Part shown: positions 20,187 through 31,816 of the stretch, piece by piece
Layout of the letters: each line of letters opens with the position of its first letter
Position numbering within the stretch: the stretch's first letter is position 1
Assembly: GCA_014529385.2 (NCBI GenBank)
Contig: CM043944.1
Span: forward strand, 174,742,740-174,806,739
From: Adiantum capillus-veneris
Taxonomy: Eukaryota; Streptophyta; Polypodiopsida; Polypodiales; Pteridaceae
DNA length: 64,000 nucleotides
Direction: 5' to 3'
Made by a program: the position numbers and the translations under genes
The notes under the pieces: model-generated
The model's database searches: none
Seen by the model: only the letters and a program-made list of their open reading frames with translations
What the model was told of the DNA's origin: nothing

Positions 20187-21457
20187 TCATCTTACCTTTT
20201 CTTCCACGTTCCTCAGTTGCTCTCGAACTCTGAGGCCTTTCATCGTCCTTGTCGTTCTATTCTTTCGGTTCCTTTTTATGGCACCTCGCGGAGATATGCC
20301 CAGTTTCCCCGCCTCCAAAGCACTTCCTCTCCTTGATATAGAGCGCTCTATCTCGAGGAGAGAGTTTGGGTTGTGCATCCTTTTCTTTCTTTTCTATGTT
20401 GCTCTTCCTCTTTCTACTTTCATTTGTCGAAGGCTATTCGGCCCTTTGCGTCATGATTTCATATGTGGGGTAGGTCAAACTGCCTGAGTGAATGGCAAAA
20501 CCCCGTTTCGCATGACTTATCAACTCCTGAATGGAAGCTGACTTTTGTTCCAAGCAGTGATCTCGGATCTCTGTAGGAAGACCCAAGGTAAACCGCTTAA
20601 TCTGTTCTTTGAACGAGATCCTCTTAAATGAAGAGGCGGGTGGAAAAGAGCTCCAGAATCTCTCGCAATAAGCATCCATTGTATCCTTCTTGGTCATCCG
20701 AAGATGGTTCCAAGCAGTTTGTATGTCGCATTCATACTCTCGAGTCAGCCGAGAAGAAATAAAAAGCCTTTTGAATTTCAGTCATTTAATTGGGGTTGTC
20801 TTGTTTAATAGAAGGGTGGACCACCAAGTTCGAGCATTTCCCTTAAAGTAAGAGGCAGCCCTCCGAATCTTGGAGTGCTCTAAGTAACGCCTCTGGAGCT
20901 ATGTCAAACTGCTGTATAAAAGACAAAGCCTTCGAAGAATCTCTATAACCACAAAATGTGTCAAATTTAATTGACTCTCCACCTTCCTTAAACTCTCGTA
21001 CTTTCTTGCTTTTATCTTCCAGAAAGTCATACTGGTTTGCTTTATGAAAATTCTTCTTCATTGCGTAAAAGCTGCTATCATCAAAATCCAAACTATTTGA
21101 AGACGAGTCCTCTATAGAACTGTCAACCACGAGGCAAGATTTAGGCTTCTTTGCCTTCTTCTTGCCCTTTCCGAAGCTTTGCTTTTTGCTTCACTTTTTG
21201 CCTTTTTTGTCTTCTTCGCTCGAGTCAGATGAGCTAGAAGAACTCGAAGAACTCTCAGAAGAAGAAGAAGGACTGGGTACTCCTTCAAATTAAACACGCT
21301 TCTTCTACTTTCTTGCCGATTCAAATGTAGACTGATGACCCAAATAACCCGGGAAGTCAGTTCCTTTCTTCTGCTTTTTGCCGTGCTTTTCTGCTTTATT
21401 TTGCACGTCAAAAAGCTAATCAATTCGTGCATTAACTACCTCTTCTAATTTTTGCTC
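20187..21457 (-). pseudogene. H1 gag
   Basis: The minus strand includes, from its 5' side, the ELEEVV region near 21440, the basic and Ser-rich segment (shifted frames, 21432-21112), SNSLDFDDSSFYAMKKNFHK, YDFLEDKSKKVREFKEGGES, the gag core (DAYCERFWSSFPPASSFKRI, KEQIKRFTLGLPTEIRDHCL) and the C-terminal basic region. The zinc knuckle is present as SALEAGKLGIS in a shifted frame. The gene is cut at 21457 by the B2 LTR, and its N-terminal third is absent. Confidence 0.8.
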
Positions 21458-22183
21458 TGTCATAAACTGTTGACGTGTCACAGCCCTGAAGAAGGGGCCT
21501 GAAGAAGGGAGCCAACTTGCAGATGTCGACCGAGGGGCCTAAACCCTAAGAAGAACAAGTAATAGAAGAAGAAGTGCTACCAACTTATGGGGACCCCGTC
21601 CGCTGGGGCTCCAAGTGACATAAAGGATTAAATAAAGCAAGAATCACACACACTGAAAGTCGTGCATAGCAGCTGATGACGTGGCAGTAATACGAAAATT
21701 GTGCTGACATGATGACGTGGTAGCCTGTACAGATTTCCTCGTTTTGTGCTGACTGCTGTACGGAATTCCATGATTTATGCTGGCAGCTTTTTGGTAATGC
21801 TTTTGGACCAGAAGCTTTTGAGTTTGAAGGCTTTTCATGTAAACTGCTTTTCATAGGCCAAGGGCCTTTAAATATGTGCTAAGGGCTCATTCTTTGGCAT
21901 GCTTCCTAAAAAAGGTGCAAAGTTTGGAGTACCGGCTTGTACTATGTTGATGCAATATAAATGGAGAAAGTGCAGAGTCTGGAGTGCCGGCTTGTACTAT
22001 GTTGATGCAATATAAAGAAATACCGAAAGGGGCGCCAAGGTTTGGGGCTAATACTCTCTGGGGTGGAATTTTGCCACTCCGTGTCACGTGTCATCTCTCT
22101 CTTTTAGCTCAGTTGTTATTGAAGTATTAAAAGTCTGCTCAGTCTGTTCTTTTCTATTGGCACGTGGTATCTATCTTGTGACA
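21458..22183 (+). repeat. B2 5' LTR
   Basis: 726 bp, TGTCATAAACTGTTGACGTG...CTTGTGACA. It holds CATGATGACGTGGTA and similar TGACGTGG units, a TATA-like TTTAAATA at 21867-21874, and an R/U5 core matching family A (AAGAAATACCGAAAGGGGCG at 22015-22034). A 60-bp tandem repeat of the GTGCA...GGCTTGTACTATGTTGATGCAATATAAA type lies at 21907-22016. Confidence 0.85.
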
Positions 22184-22184
22184 G

Positions 22185-22196
22185 TAGTATCAGAGC
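22185..22196 (+). promoter_or_regulatory. Primer-binding site of B2
   Basis: TAGTATCAGAGC, one base after the B2 LTR. It is the Met-tRNA site with one substitution; B1 has the unaltered form at 33817-33828. Confidence 0.8.
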
Positions 22197-23811
22197 ATCA
22201 GGCGTGTACTTTTTTGAAAGCGTACCGGTCCCACAAAAGAGCAGACAGAGCAAACCAGAGACTTTTGGAATTTATTTGAGGTACCTTCGCCCTCTGACCC
22301 CGGACTTATTAGCCAATCCCACCCTTACTTCATCGTGCTTCCGGCGCGCTCCCATCTTCACCGCTCATGTCTTACAAGGCATAAGCCATATAGATCACTT
22401 ACAAGAGAAGGATCCTTCAAGATTTGTTTCGAGCTGTTGTATTTCTCAGAGGCAGTGCCATGTAGATGTTGATAGCTACCAAGCAACATACTCAAAGTAC
22501 TTGGCAAGCTTTCAAGAAAATTTTTGTCCGAAGTTGTATGGTTTCTGACATCTTCCTTCGAAGTGCAACTTCTCGCAGAGTGGGTATCCTGAAATGCTTG
22601 CCATGGAAACCCTAGCAGATTATAACTTGAAATTTCTTGACGTCTCTCAGTAGACGTCTCTTCACGAGCAGATGACCTTGGAGGTCTAGTGCGATTGCTA
22701 TCTTGGGACTACCATCGCCGCCAAAGAAACATTGTCTGTCCAAGAGCCGATGGACCATGCTGTGCTCGGTTACGACCTTATGGAATGAACCTAACCCTAA
22801 ATTTTTTGGTGCAAGTTTCAAGATGGAAAGTCAATCGACTTTTCGAGGTCAACTGATGTCCAGATTGCTTTTTAAGTTTGAAATCTGTTTCAGAACTTGT
22901 TTAGTGATCCTGTTTGGAATTTGTTTGAAATGGATGGTATCTGTTTTGAACCTGTCTTGGTGCCGATTTGAATTGTTTGACTCTGGTTTTAATACCGGTT
23001 TCATTGATTGGTGATTTTACTTCCGGGTGGAGAAGCGAGAAATACTGTTTTGGTATTGTTTGAACCTCAGAACGACACAGGCCGATGTATGGGGAGCATT
23101 CCGTTGTATGCTAGAAAACCTCCGAACGACGCAGGTCGATGTCTGGGGAGCGTTTGGTTGTATGCTTGTAAAATAATTGTTGTTGTGACTCCCGGCCCGG
23201 ACCTGGATGGTTATGCTGGAGGAGTATTAAGAAGTCTAAGCAATGGTTACTCTGAACATCTGCAAACGACGCAGGTTGCGGTATGAGGGGCGTTTGGTTG
23301 TAAAAGGCCTCTATATCTCCCCGCTCGGAGCTTTTGAGGTTATGCGGGAGGAGTGATGAGGGAGTCGTTGAATATCTCCTGGCCCGGACCTTGTTAGGTT
23401 ATGCGGGAGGAGTGTTCATCGGCGACTTTATGTTTCTATGTTTTGTAACATGCATATGTGAGCGTTTGTGTTGTATTGTGATGTGCCAACACTGAATATT
23501 CCTAATTGGATGAGATTGTATGGGTATGTAGTTTTAGTGCATCAAGACACCCGTGGAAGATCAGTGCAGTCTGTGTGTGATGACTAATTTTACTACGCTG
23601 AAATATCAAGAGTTCCGATATGGACGAAAGGAGAAGCCAAATCCTTGATCAAAAGAGCCGAAAGGAGAAGCTAACTCCTTAACAAAAAGAGCAAACTGAT
23701 TGTCCCCCGGAATGTCCCTCGGAACGATCCTCGGAAATTTTTGAGCTAACTTGAGTTGTTTTGCAGATATGCTGTAATCGCGGACGATTACTCTCTTTCA
23801 AGAAGGGGAGA
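22197..23811 (+). mobile_element. B2 internal region, deleted
   Basis: The leader (TCAGGCGTGTACTTTTTTGAAAG type, shared with 33720-33815 of B1) is followed by a decayed remnant that includes AVGYKLM-like gag sequence broken by many stops. The 3' noncoding module of family B follows (about 23010-23760). The polypurine tract AAGAAGGGGAGA is at 23800-23811. The protein-coding part is reduced to scraps; I cannot call a gene. Confidence 0.65.
23010..23480 (+). repeat. Family B 3' noncoding repeat module
   Basis: Imperfect direct repeats: GACGCAGGTCG...GGGGAGCGTTTGGTTGTATGC-like units at about 23073, 23114 and 23265, and GGACCTGGATGGTTATGCTG / GGTTATGCGGGAGGAGTG units at about 23200, 23337 and 23390. 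The same module occurs on the minus strand in B1 at about 25830-26215. Confidence 0.7.
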
Positions 23812-23884
23812 TGCCACAAACTGTTGACGTGTCAAAGCTTTGAAGAAGGGAGCCAACTTGTAGATGTCGACCGAGGGGCCTAAA
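23812..23884 (+). repeat. B2 3' LTR, truncated
   Basis: TGCCACAAACTGTTGACGTG to CGAGGGGCCTAAA: the first 73 bp of a B LTR directly after the polypurine tract, cut by the A4 LTR at 23885. Confidence 0.85.
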
Positions 23885-24073
23885 TGTCACAAAGTGATGA
23901 CGTGGCCGACAACAGAAACCCTAATTCTTGCAAACCCTAATTTCTGCCAAAAACCCTAATTTCTAGAAATCGCGGAGGCTGAAAAATTAAAAATTAAAAA
24001 TTAACGATGAGCGACGCAAATTTTGCTTTTTCTCTACGAGAGAGAATGCTTTTGCTTTCAAGTTTTGACTCTC

Positions 24074-24105
<32 letters not shown>

Positions 24106-24423
24106 CAATTGCTTTTGATTTGAAGCTTTTGGAGCTTTGCTTTTGGGCATCCCTTGTAACCTTTAAATTAGTGGTGAGGGCCTCACTTCTCAGAGCATCT
24201 GGACATAGAGTCTGAGAGTGAAACCCTAGCCACTCTCTTGTACTTTGATTTGATCAATATAAAAAGAAATACCGAAAGGGGTGCCAGTCTTTGGGACCAA
24301 TATCTCTAGGCACGGAACTCCACCGAGCCAGTGTAAATCTATTGTGATCTGTGATTTGTTTTGAAGTGGTTATTTGGTGCTGTCGCGGTTGATTCTTGAC
24401 TTGGAGAGTCCAAGTCTGTTACA
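23885..24423 (+). repeat. A4 5' LTR
   Basis: 539 bp, TGTCACAAAGTGATGACGTG...CTGTTACA, of the same U3 subfamily as the A3 LTRs. It has a GA tract at about 24076-24106 and a primer-binding site TGGTATCAGAGC at 24425-24436. Confidence 0.9.
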
Positions 24424-24424
24424 A

Positions 24425-24436
24425 TGGTATCAGAGC
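24425..24436 (+). promoter_or_regulatory. Primer-binding site of A4
   Basis: TGGTATCAGAGC, one base after the LTR end. Only about 10 bases of leader follow before a deletion joint at about 24446. Confidence 0.9.
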
Positions 24437-24445
24437 ACAGCCGAT

Positions 24446-24729
24446 CACAGTTTCCCTTCCAGATTGTCCATGTTCAGGGACAAAAGAATTTGGTGCCAGA
24501 TGCTTTGTCTCGGAAGCCGTTGGTTGTGGCTATTTCTGCGATACATCATAGGAGCTTTGAGGATATGGTCGATCAGTATGCCACAGATATGGATTTTGCA
24601 AATGTTTTCACACGGATACGGGATGGGGAGATAGTAGCGGGATATTCCATTCGGGATGGCGACTTAATGAGGAAAATCATGTTGTGCGTTACACAATTGT
24701 TCAGGGAAAGAGTTATTATGACTGAATGT
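24446..24729 (+). pseudogene. A4 RNase H end and integrase start
   Basis: The plus strand reads HSFPFQIVHVQGQKNLVPDA, LSRKPLVVAISAIHHRSFED and the region before the integrase zinc finger (RIRDGEIVAGYSIRDGDLMR). All of gag, protease and RT are deleted between leader and RNase H. It is cut at 24729 by B1 and resumes at 34503; AATGT/AATGC is the B1 target duplication. Confidence 0.85.
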
Positions 24730-25412
24730 TGTCACAAGACGGGTACCACGTGCCAATAGAAAAGAACAGACTGAACCAAACTGAACAGACTTTTACTACT
24801 TCAATAACAACTGAACTGAAATAGGGAGAGACGACACGCGACACGGAGTGGCGCAATTCCACCCCAGATAGTATTGGCCCCAAACCTTGGCACCCCTTTC
24901 GGTATTTGTTTATATTGCATCAACACAGTACAAGCCGGTACTGCAGACTCTGCATCTTCTCTAGGAAGCATGCGAGAGAATGAGCCCTAACCTTATATTT
25001 AAACGCCCTTGGTCTAAAAAGCAATTACAGTGAGAAGCCTTCAAACTGAAAAGCATCTGGTCCAAAAGCAAAGCCAAAAAGCTGACAGCATAAATAACGG
25101 AAATCCGTACAACCTGCCACGTCATCAACTAGCGCAAAATGCGGAAATCCATACAGCCTGCCACGTCATCATGTCAGCGCAATTTTTGGAAATCTGCCAT
25201 ATAGCTGCCACGTCATCAGTTTTGCGTGTGTGTATGTGGGTCCTGCTTTATTTTACTTCCTTTATGTCACTGGGGCCCCATTGGACGGGGTCCCCATAAG
25301 TTAGTAGGACTTCTTCTTCTGTTACTCGTTCTCTTAGGGTTTAGGCCCCTCGGCCAACATCTGTAAGTTGGCTCCATTCTTCAAGGCTTTGACACGTCAG
25401 CAGTTTGTTACA
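24730..25412 (-). repeat. B1 3' LTR
   Basis: 683 bp, reading TGTAACAAACTGCTGACGTG to CTTGTGACA on the minus strand. It contains several CCACGTCATC (GATGACGTGG) units at about 25119, 25161 and 25208. Confidence 0.9.
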
Positions 25413-26440
25413 TCTCCCCTTCTTGAAAGAGAGTAATCGTCCGCGATTACAGCATATCTGCAAAACAACTCAAGGTAGCTCAAAAATTTCCGAGGGTCAT
25501 TCCGAGCGACATCAGCGTGCTCTTTTTATTGAGGAGTTAGCTTCTCCTTTCTGCTCTTTTGATCAAGGAGTTAGCTTCTCCTTACGGCTGTTTTGATCAA
25601 GGAGTTAGCTTCTCCTTTCTTCCCGATCGGAACTCTTGATATTCCAGCGTAGTAAAAGTAGCTATCACACCCAGACCGTACTGATCTTGCACGGGTGTCT
25701 TGATGCACTAAAATTACATAGCCGGGCAATCTCATCGAATTAGGAATATTTAGTGGTTGGCACATCACAATGCAACACAAATGCTCACATATGCATGTTA
25801 CAAGACATAGAAACATGAAGCCGCCGATGAACACTCCGCCCGCATAACCTAACAAGGTCCGGGCTGGGAGATATTCAACGACTCCCTCATCACTCCTCCC
25901 GCATAACCTAAAAGGGTATGGGCCGGGAGATATAGAGGCCTTTTACAACCAAACGCCCCCCAGACCGCAGCCTGCGTCGTTTGGAGGTGCTGAGAGTAAC
26001 CAGTGCTCAGACTTCTTAATACTCCTTCCGCATAACCATCCAGGTCCGGGCTGGGAGTCACAACAACAATACTCCCCCCGTAAAATAACCACAAGGGTCC
26101 GGGCTACGAGTAAAAGCAGCACTTTTCAATCATTCAATACTTCCCCCGCAAATAACCACAAGGGTCTGAGCCATGAGTATGAACAAGCATTCTCAAACAT
26201 CATTTCTCACTACTCCACCCGGGAGTAAAATCACCAATCATTGAAACCACTTTTAAAAACAGAGTCAAACATTTCAAATCGGCACCAACACAAGTTCAAA
26301 ACAGATATTATCCATTTCAAACAAATTTCAAACAATATTTTCTCAAACAAAGTTCAAAAGTATATAACTATAAAACAACTAGAGAGTTCATTCAGTGTTT
26401 TGTTTGGACAACCGAACTTTGAGGACGATTGGCTTGCTCT
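25413..26440 (-). other. B1 3' noncoding region with polypurine tract
   Basis: The polypurine tract on minus is AAGAAGGGGAGA (25413-25424). It is followed by a region shared with B2: repeated AAAGGAGAAGCTAACTCC units (about 25535-25625) and the GGTTATGCGGGAGGAGT / GGTCCGGGC repeat module (about 25830-26215). No coding sequence is recognised. Confidence 0.65.
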
Positions 26441-27331
26441 TCTGCATCACGGTGATGGTTCGGTTCCGGACCTAGAGAGTCGCATCATTCTTGTCATTCC
26501 AAGGCATGTCTAATAGAACGTCACAATTGCCCAACTTCATGATATGGAAAACAGCTTTTCCATGATAATCTTGAATAGTGAGCGGTACTACTTTCTGAGT
26601 TTGCTCTGTGGCTACCTCAGCTCCACCCTCTGCATCATAATCAAAGTGCATCTGCTTTAAGAATTCTGGATGGATGAAGTTCTTTGTAGCTCCGTGGTCA
26701 AAGAAAATAAGGGGTTTGAAGCCATTGACTTTGCCATATGCTCGACACAATTCATTTGTACTCTCAAGGCGTATGCCATAAATATCAGGAACTAGTCCAA
26801 TAGCGGGTCTAGCTCTCTTAGTAGGAGGTGGCGCCAAGGTTCTGTTGACCGTTGGTGCGGGCATCGGCTCCTCTGGTCTATCAGTGCGCTTCGGACAATT
26901 AAAATGATTATGCCCTGTTTGAAAGCATCCAAAGCATCGGCCTTCTTGTAGTAAGGTGTCTCATTGTTGAGGTGTCAAACGAGGCCTTTGCGGTTGATTT
27001 TCACGAGATTCTCGAGAATTTGTTCGTTGTTGCCGAGAGTTGTGGTTAGTGGCCGGAGATTGTTCTGTGGTAAACTCCAGCTTTTCCTTCATCAGTTTAT
27101 AGCCGACCGCGGCATGGTCCATAAGTTCTTGCATGGTAGAGACTTGCTTGGATAGACAATATTCCTGCAATGGTGATGGTAGTCCAATGGTGTATCGCTC
27201 GCATTGGGCCTCCAAGGGAACAAATCTAAAGAAGAACACCGGAAGGTACATGTCGAGAAACCTTTGGTTATATTCATCCATGGTTTCAGTGGCAAGCATT
27301 TTCAAGTTGCCCCACTCTGCCAAAATCTAGA
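26441..27331 (-). pseudogene. B1 gag C-terminal part and protease
   Basis: The minus strand from 27331 has a gag core (MAEWGNLKMLATETMDEYNQ, RYTIGLPSPLQEYCLSK, MDHAAVGYKLM), a Gln/Arg-rich basic stretch, and a zinc knuckle at about 26901-26945 (CFGCFQTGHNHFNC, C-X2-C-X4-H-X4-C). A protease segment follows (KPLIFFDHGATKNFIHPEFL, NCDVLLDMPWNDKNDATL). The fold resembles family A protease, with D-H-G-A in place of the usual D-S/T-G-A. A stop at 26472-26474 ends it, after which recognisable protease-like sequence (RTITVMQKSKPIVLKVRL) continues briefly. No RT follows. Confidence 0.75.
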
Positions 27332-28446
27332 TGTTAGGTGCAGCGGAATGATTGTTTGCACTTTGCTCAAGATGAGTGCTCCGAACTGTGCTCAAGGTTC
27401 CTTTTAGTTCTTATGGAAGGGAGAGCCTTCCGTTCTTAATGGAAAGTGCTATGATCACAAACAAAGTGAATGGACACTGTGCGTGCGAGTGGATGAGACT
27501 GAGATATAGAGAGAGAAGAGAGATACGACACCAAAGACGTAAAACCCTCCTCCGAAGGCCCCACTCTCGTCGGCGAGAGTGGTCTACTTATGATTGCACA
27601 AGGTGGTACAATGACGATGCAATGGACTGATGCAACCTGGAACTATGTCGGTGACGACGATGGGGATGGCGACGACGACTTAAGGGCTGAAATCTGCGAT
27701 CTTTCTACTGCTGTCCAAAAACGCTATGGGCTGAAATCTGGGACTGTTTTCGGTGGCTGAAAATGACTATCTTCGGCAATCAACTAGGGCTGAATCTACT
27801 GTCGTCTTCAAGGATGAAAACACTGCTTCATCTACTGCATGTGAGGCTGAAAATGGAAACGCTGATCTGCTCCTGTAGCGTTAGTGAAAACGCTAGGGGC
27901 TCTGGGACTGTCGGCGATGATCAAGGCTGAAATCGCCAATGCTAGGTGGAGATGCTGATGAAAACCAAAACGCTAGGCTGATGGTGAGCGATGATGAAGA
28001 CCAAAAAAAGCTAGGGGTACTAAGGGGTTCTTGATGGTTCCTGCTGAGAAGGTGCCTGTTGAGCGGGGAGCTCTTGCTGCCTCTTCTGCCATTTAGTGCT
28101 AACTTGGGTTTGCTTATACATTAACTTAGCAAAATTGACCTACCTACTTTTGTTGGGAAGTCACTTAAAAATAATAAGTGAAAAATACCAAAAATAGGGA
28201 AAATAGACTAAATGCACTGGAAAATTCCCTTGACTAAATCTGATGGATTCTGAAGGGAATACTGATGATCATGCTGTGTGCAACCGAAGGATATGCATCT
28301 ACACTAAGTGACTGGGCATGCACAGTCTACGAATAGACTCACAAAAGTGCCAGATCACTTCTAAACTAGACTTGACTGGACTGACTGAACCCTGATCCTG
28401 CTGTAGCTTGTCCACGGACACATAGGGTTGGATGTGTCACGTGACA
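27332..28446 (-). repeat. C1 3' LTR
   Basis: 1115 bp, beginning on minus with the 12-bp palindrome TGTCACGTGACA and ending CTGCACCTAACA. An array of AAAACGCT (AGCGTTTT on minus) motifs spans about 27715-28015. Confidence 0.9.
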
Positions 28447-29438
28447 TCCCCTCCTTTTCAAAGTGAGGTACTGATACCGAACTGTATGGCGTCGAGGGAG
28501 ATCGCCAATAGTATCCGGAATCCTGGAAGGGACTCTTCGTTGGCCCACTCTGAGGTGTGGGTCGTGCGATACTTGAACTTTATAAAGGTCTGGAATGCTT
28601 GCTTCTTTGGACCGCGCCGAAAGCGACACAAAGTCTTCTGTGGCTCCTTCAATGATTCAACTTCGTTTAGAGTCGTGCTTCTTTCTTCTTCAAGAATCTC
28701 CATTGCTGAAAATTCCTGAAACCATTTCCAACACAAAACCATGAACATACCCATTCCATGTAAAGTGAAGGGAAAAAATCTTGTCTTTGCTAAAGACTGT
28801 GTATGCAATGTAGATGAACATAGAGACGGAGTGACAACCCGTTTATCGAACACATGCAAACAATGAGATCGAATCGTGTCATTCTGATCTAAATCAATCA
28901 ACTATGGCAATTCACAACGGAAATGCCCATGCTTAGTGCTCATACTTTCATGTGCTCGTTCGGAAACTGTGTCATGCCAAGGAAGAGACATGGAATGTGA
29001 CTTCCTTACATACATACTTTTCAGCTTTTCATGAAAAATCCGCATACATTCGTGCTCATCCATGAGTGAAACGTGCTCAACATACAATATGTCATGCCTA
29101 GGAAAAGGGATCACATAACGATGCTGACTAAAATACAGGAAACGATCACGAATGAAACATTCGAACAATGCGTGCGTATCAATCATGCAAACACATAATA
29201 CTTCCTGTGAGGCTTCTTTGGACCTAGGCTCGAGAGCCAAGATCGATCCTTCGTGATTGATCGAATCTGCAACGAGGTTAGTCTTGCTAGAAAAAGCATC
29301 AACTAACACATGAGCATTGTGAACAATCACATCTTCTTTATGCAACTCATCATGCTTGTGAGAAATCACATCTTGATCATACAAATTATCATGCTTGTCT
29401 TTATAATCCAAATCACCATGCTGATCATTGTCAATCAA
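28447..29438 (-). pseudogene. C1 3' region, possible chromodomain-like end
   Basis: The minus strand has an open frame of 178 codons (29438-28902), rich in His/Asp (for example HDNLYDQDVISHKHDELHKE), and another of 147 codons (28901-28458). The second ends with KKQAFQTFIKFKYRTTHTSE followed by WANEESLPGF. That pattern (hydrophobic-K-F-K, then S-E-W, then E-E-S-L) resembles chromodomains such as FLVKFKNYP...KWMEEEDL of family A. The homologous piece in C2 (47234-48250) is interrupted differently. I do not recognise the His/Asp-rich part. A polypurine tract (AAAAGGAGGGGA on minus) is at 28447-28458. Confidence 0.45.
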
Positions 29439-29537
29439 ATCATCAAGCTACTCACAATCATGCAAATCCTGTGTGTCATGCTTGGGAGAAGAAGAGACTG
29501 AGAGAGTCTCCTTTTCTCGAATCCTTTCAATCTTGTC

Positions 29538-31351
29538 CTACATATTAGCAATGAGAGATGGAGAATGAACAATGTCCTCTCCATGAATGACAATAGGAGA
29601 ATCACTTTTGACATTGAGAGTTAAGGTGTTAGCCTCAAAATCAATGAGAGCGTTATTATCACGAAACCATCGAATGCCCAAAATCATATCACATCCTGAG
29701 AGAGGAGAAACAACAAATATTTTAGTGAAGGCAACTTGTTGAATTCCAAACAACACATCAAGGCACTCCTCCGTGATGAGAGCGTCCATACCGGGACGAA
29801 AGCCAGAGACCTCGATAGGAGATCTCGGACTAACTTCGAGGCGGGCTCTCTCAACAAGAGAGGAACTGATCACATCATGCATACTACTTGGGTCAAACAA
29901 TGTGACAAAACATTGTCCAGACGTACGACCATAACATTTAATGAGAGAATCATCAATGGGAGGGTCGTGAGAAACTTGGGGCACACTCGTGTTATCATTC
30001 ATTGCATTGACAGAGGAAGTGGATTCTGTGGATTCTTTAGATTCATTTGATTCAAGCTTAGGACATGTTCTTTTTATGTGACCCTTAATGTGACAATGAA
30101 AACAATCACTTTCCTTAGAATAAGTGGTTTGCTCTTCCGACGTGATGTATCCTCCTACAATTCCTTGTGCTACCTTTTCATCTGGAGTAAGCTTAGGTTT
30201 AGCAATTGTGTTAGCCTTACCCTTAGATTCATTGGAAGAATTCATTTCTGAGACTGTTGGAAGATTGGTTAGAAGAGTTACTATTCTTACCATTCTTACC
30301 GTTCTTACCGTGCTGAGGGTTCTGAGAAGTCTGCGAGGTACTTGTGGAAGTTTTGTTCTCCTTAGGCTTTTTCTTGTTGTGCTTCATCTCCTGTGCGAGA
30401 GCAATTGCTACCGCCTTATTGAGATCGATTGGATCGAAAACTTCTACATCGAACTTGATATAGTCGTCTAATCCAAAAAGAAAAGCCTCCTTGCGCTCAT
30501 TATCCGATTTGCGTAATTGAGTGCCTAGCTGCAAAACACGGTTAGAAAAAGACATAACTGGCATACCATTTTGCTTGAGAGCGCGTCAATCGCCCTTCGA
30601 TCGTGCAAGGTATTGAGGTGGCATAAACCGCGCCTTGAGCTTGTCTTGGAAATCAACCCAATTGAAGGAAAGGGACGTGAATTCGTCGGCTTCCTCTAGG
30701 TGCGCGGCTAGTTGTGCCTCTTGCCATGCGTGGTACCAATTGATGGCATCACCGGCAAGGTACATAGCTGCCGTCAAAACTTTGCTATTTCCTGTCTTCT
30801 TAATTGTCGCAAAATAAGCATTAAATTGATGCAATCAAGAATGAATAACCGTAGCATCAATCTTACCGTCATACTTACTGAAAGTCAACTTCTCTGTGAC
30901 TGGATGGTTGGAATCCGCATCGTAGCTTGCACCACTTGAGGAACTCCCACGATCTTTGGGTGGTTCGGTCTTCGAGGCTAGCACTTGTCAAAGCAATTCT
31001 TGAGTGCGTAGCTCTCTTTGAGCGGCATGCTCGGCCTCCCTTTCTGCTTTTCGGTCATTTCTTTCATCGCGCTCACGTTCGAAAGCAAGGCGATTGGTCT
31101 CTTGTTGTGCCAACGCAACTCGATTCGCTTCTTGTTGTTGTATTGCATTTCTTTCATTTCGGTCCATCGTAATGCAAGTCGCTTCTTGTCTGAGCCAGCA
31201 TCATGTCCATCATTGACTTGACCATCATCTCCATAGGAGTTAGTACAACTCGTAGCGTAGATGGCGAAGGGGGAGGGTAGAAAAAATCTCCTGGTGGGGA
31301 AAAATCTTCGCCGCCTCTCTCATGCTCATTACCTGTATGCGAAGTATCCAT
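29538..31351 (-). pseudogene. C1 gag and protease
   Basis: Minus-strand ATG at 31351 starts MDTSHTGNEHERGGEDFSPP. A gag core follows after breaks (AMYLAGDAINWYHAWQEAQL, NWVDFQDKLKARFMPPQYLA at 30834-30586), then an Asn/Ser/Lys-rich linker, a zinc knuckle at about 30071-30112 (CFHCHIKGHIKRTC) and a protease-like segment (VTLFDPSSMHDVISSSL; GCDMILGIRWFRDNNALIDF). The catalytic triplet reads D-P-S instead of D-S/T-G, so activity is doubtful. At least four frames are needed, separated by stops near 30586 and 30229. It probably packaged RNA in its intact ancestor. Confidence 0.7.
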
Positions 31352-31803
31352 TCCGCTTCAGGTGACGACCATGCACTATGATCTTTGGTTCTTAAGTTCA
31401 TGAGGAACTTGGGTTCTTGAGGGTCTTGGGTTCTTGGGTTCTTGGGTTCTTGAGATTCTTGAGGTTTTCTTTCGCATGCAAATTGCGTTTGAGAAGGATC
31501 TTCTCTTCACCCGAGTTCTACTCTTTTCCGCGGGCGCACCCCTTGGCGACCTTGCGCTCACACCAAGGTTGCTTTTTCCCACCTCACGTCGATTGGCCGG
31601 CCGCTAAGTGCACGGTCCGCTCTCAATGAGTGAAAAGAGACACAAGGGGAGGTTGGACAAGCCCTTCTTTCCTGGGATTCCTGTCACTCTTCAACAAACA
31701 CGATTAGGAATCGACACGCCCAAGCGAACTTGGGTTCGTGCGACCTCAACAAGCAAAAAAAAATCTGTGGTTCTTTCCTTGAGTGATACAGAACACTGCC
31801 AAA

Positions 31804-31815
31804 GCTCTGATACCA
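31804..31815 (-). promoter_or_regulatory. Primer-binding site of C1
   Basis: TGGTATCAGAGC on minus, one base after the C1 5' LTR. Confidence 0.9.
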
Positions 31816-31816
31816 A

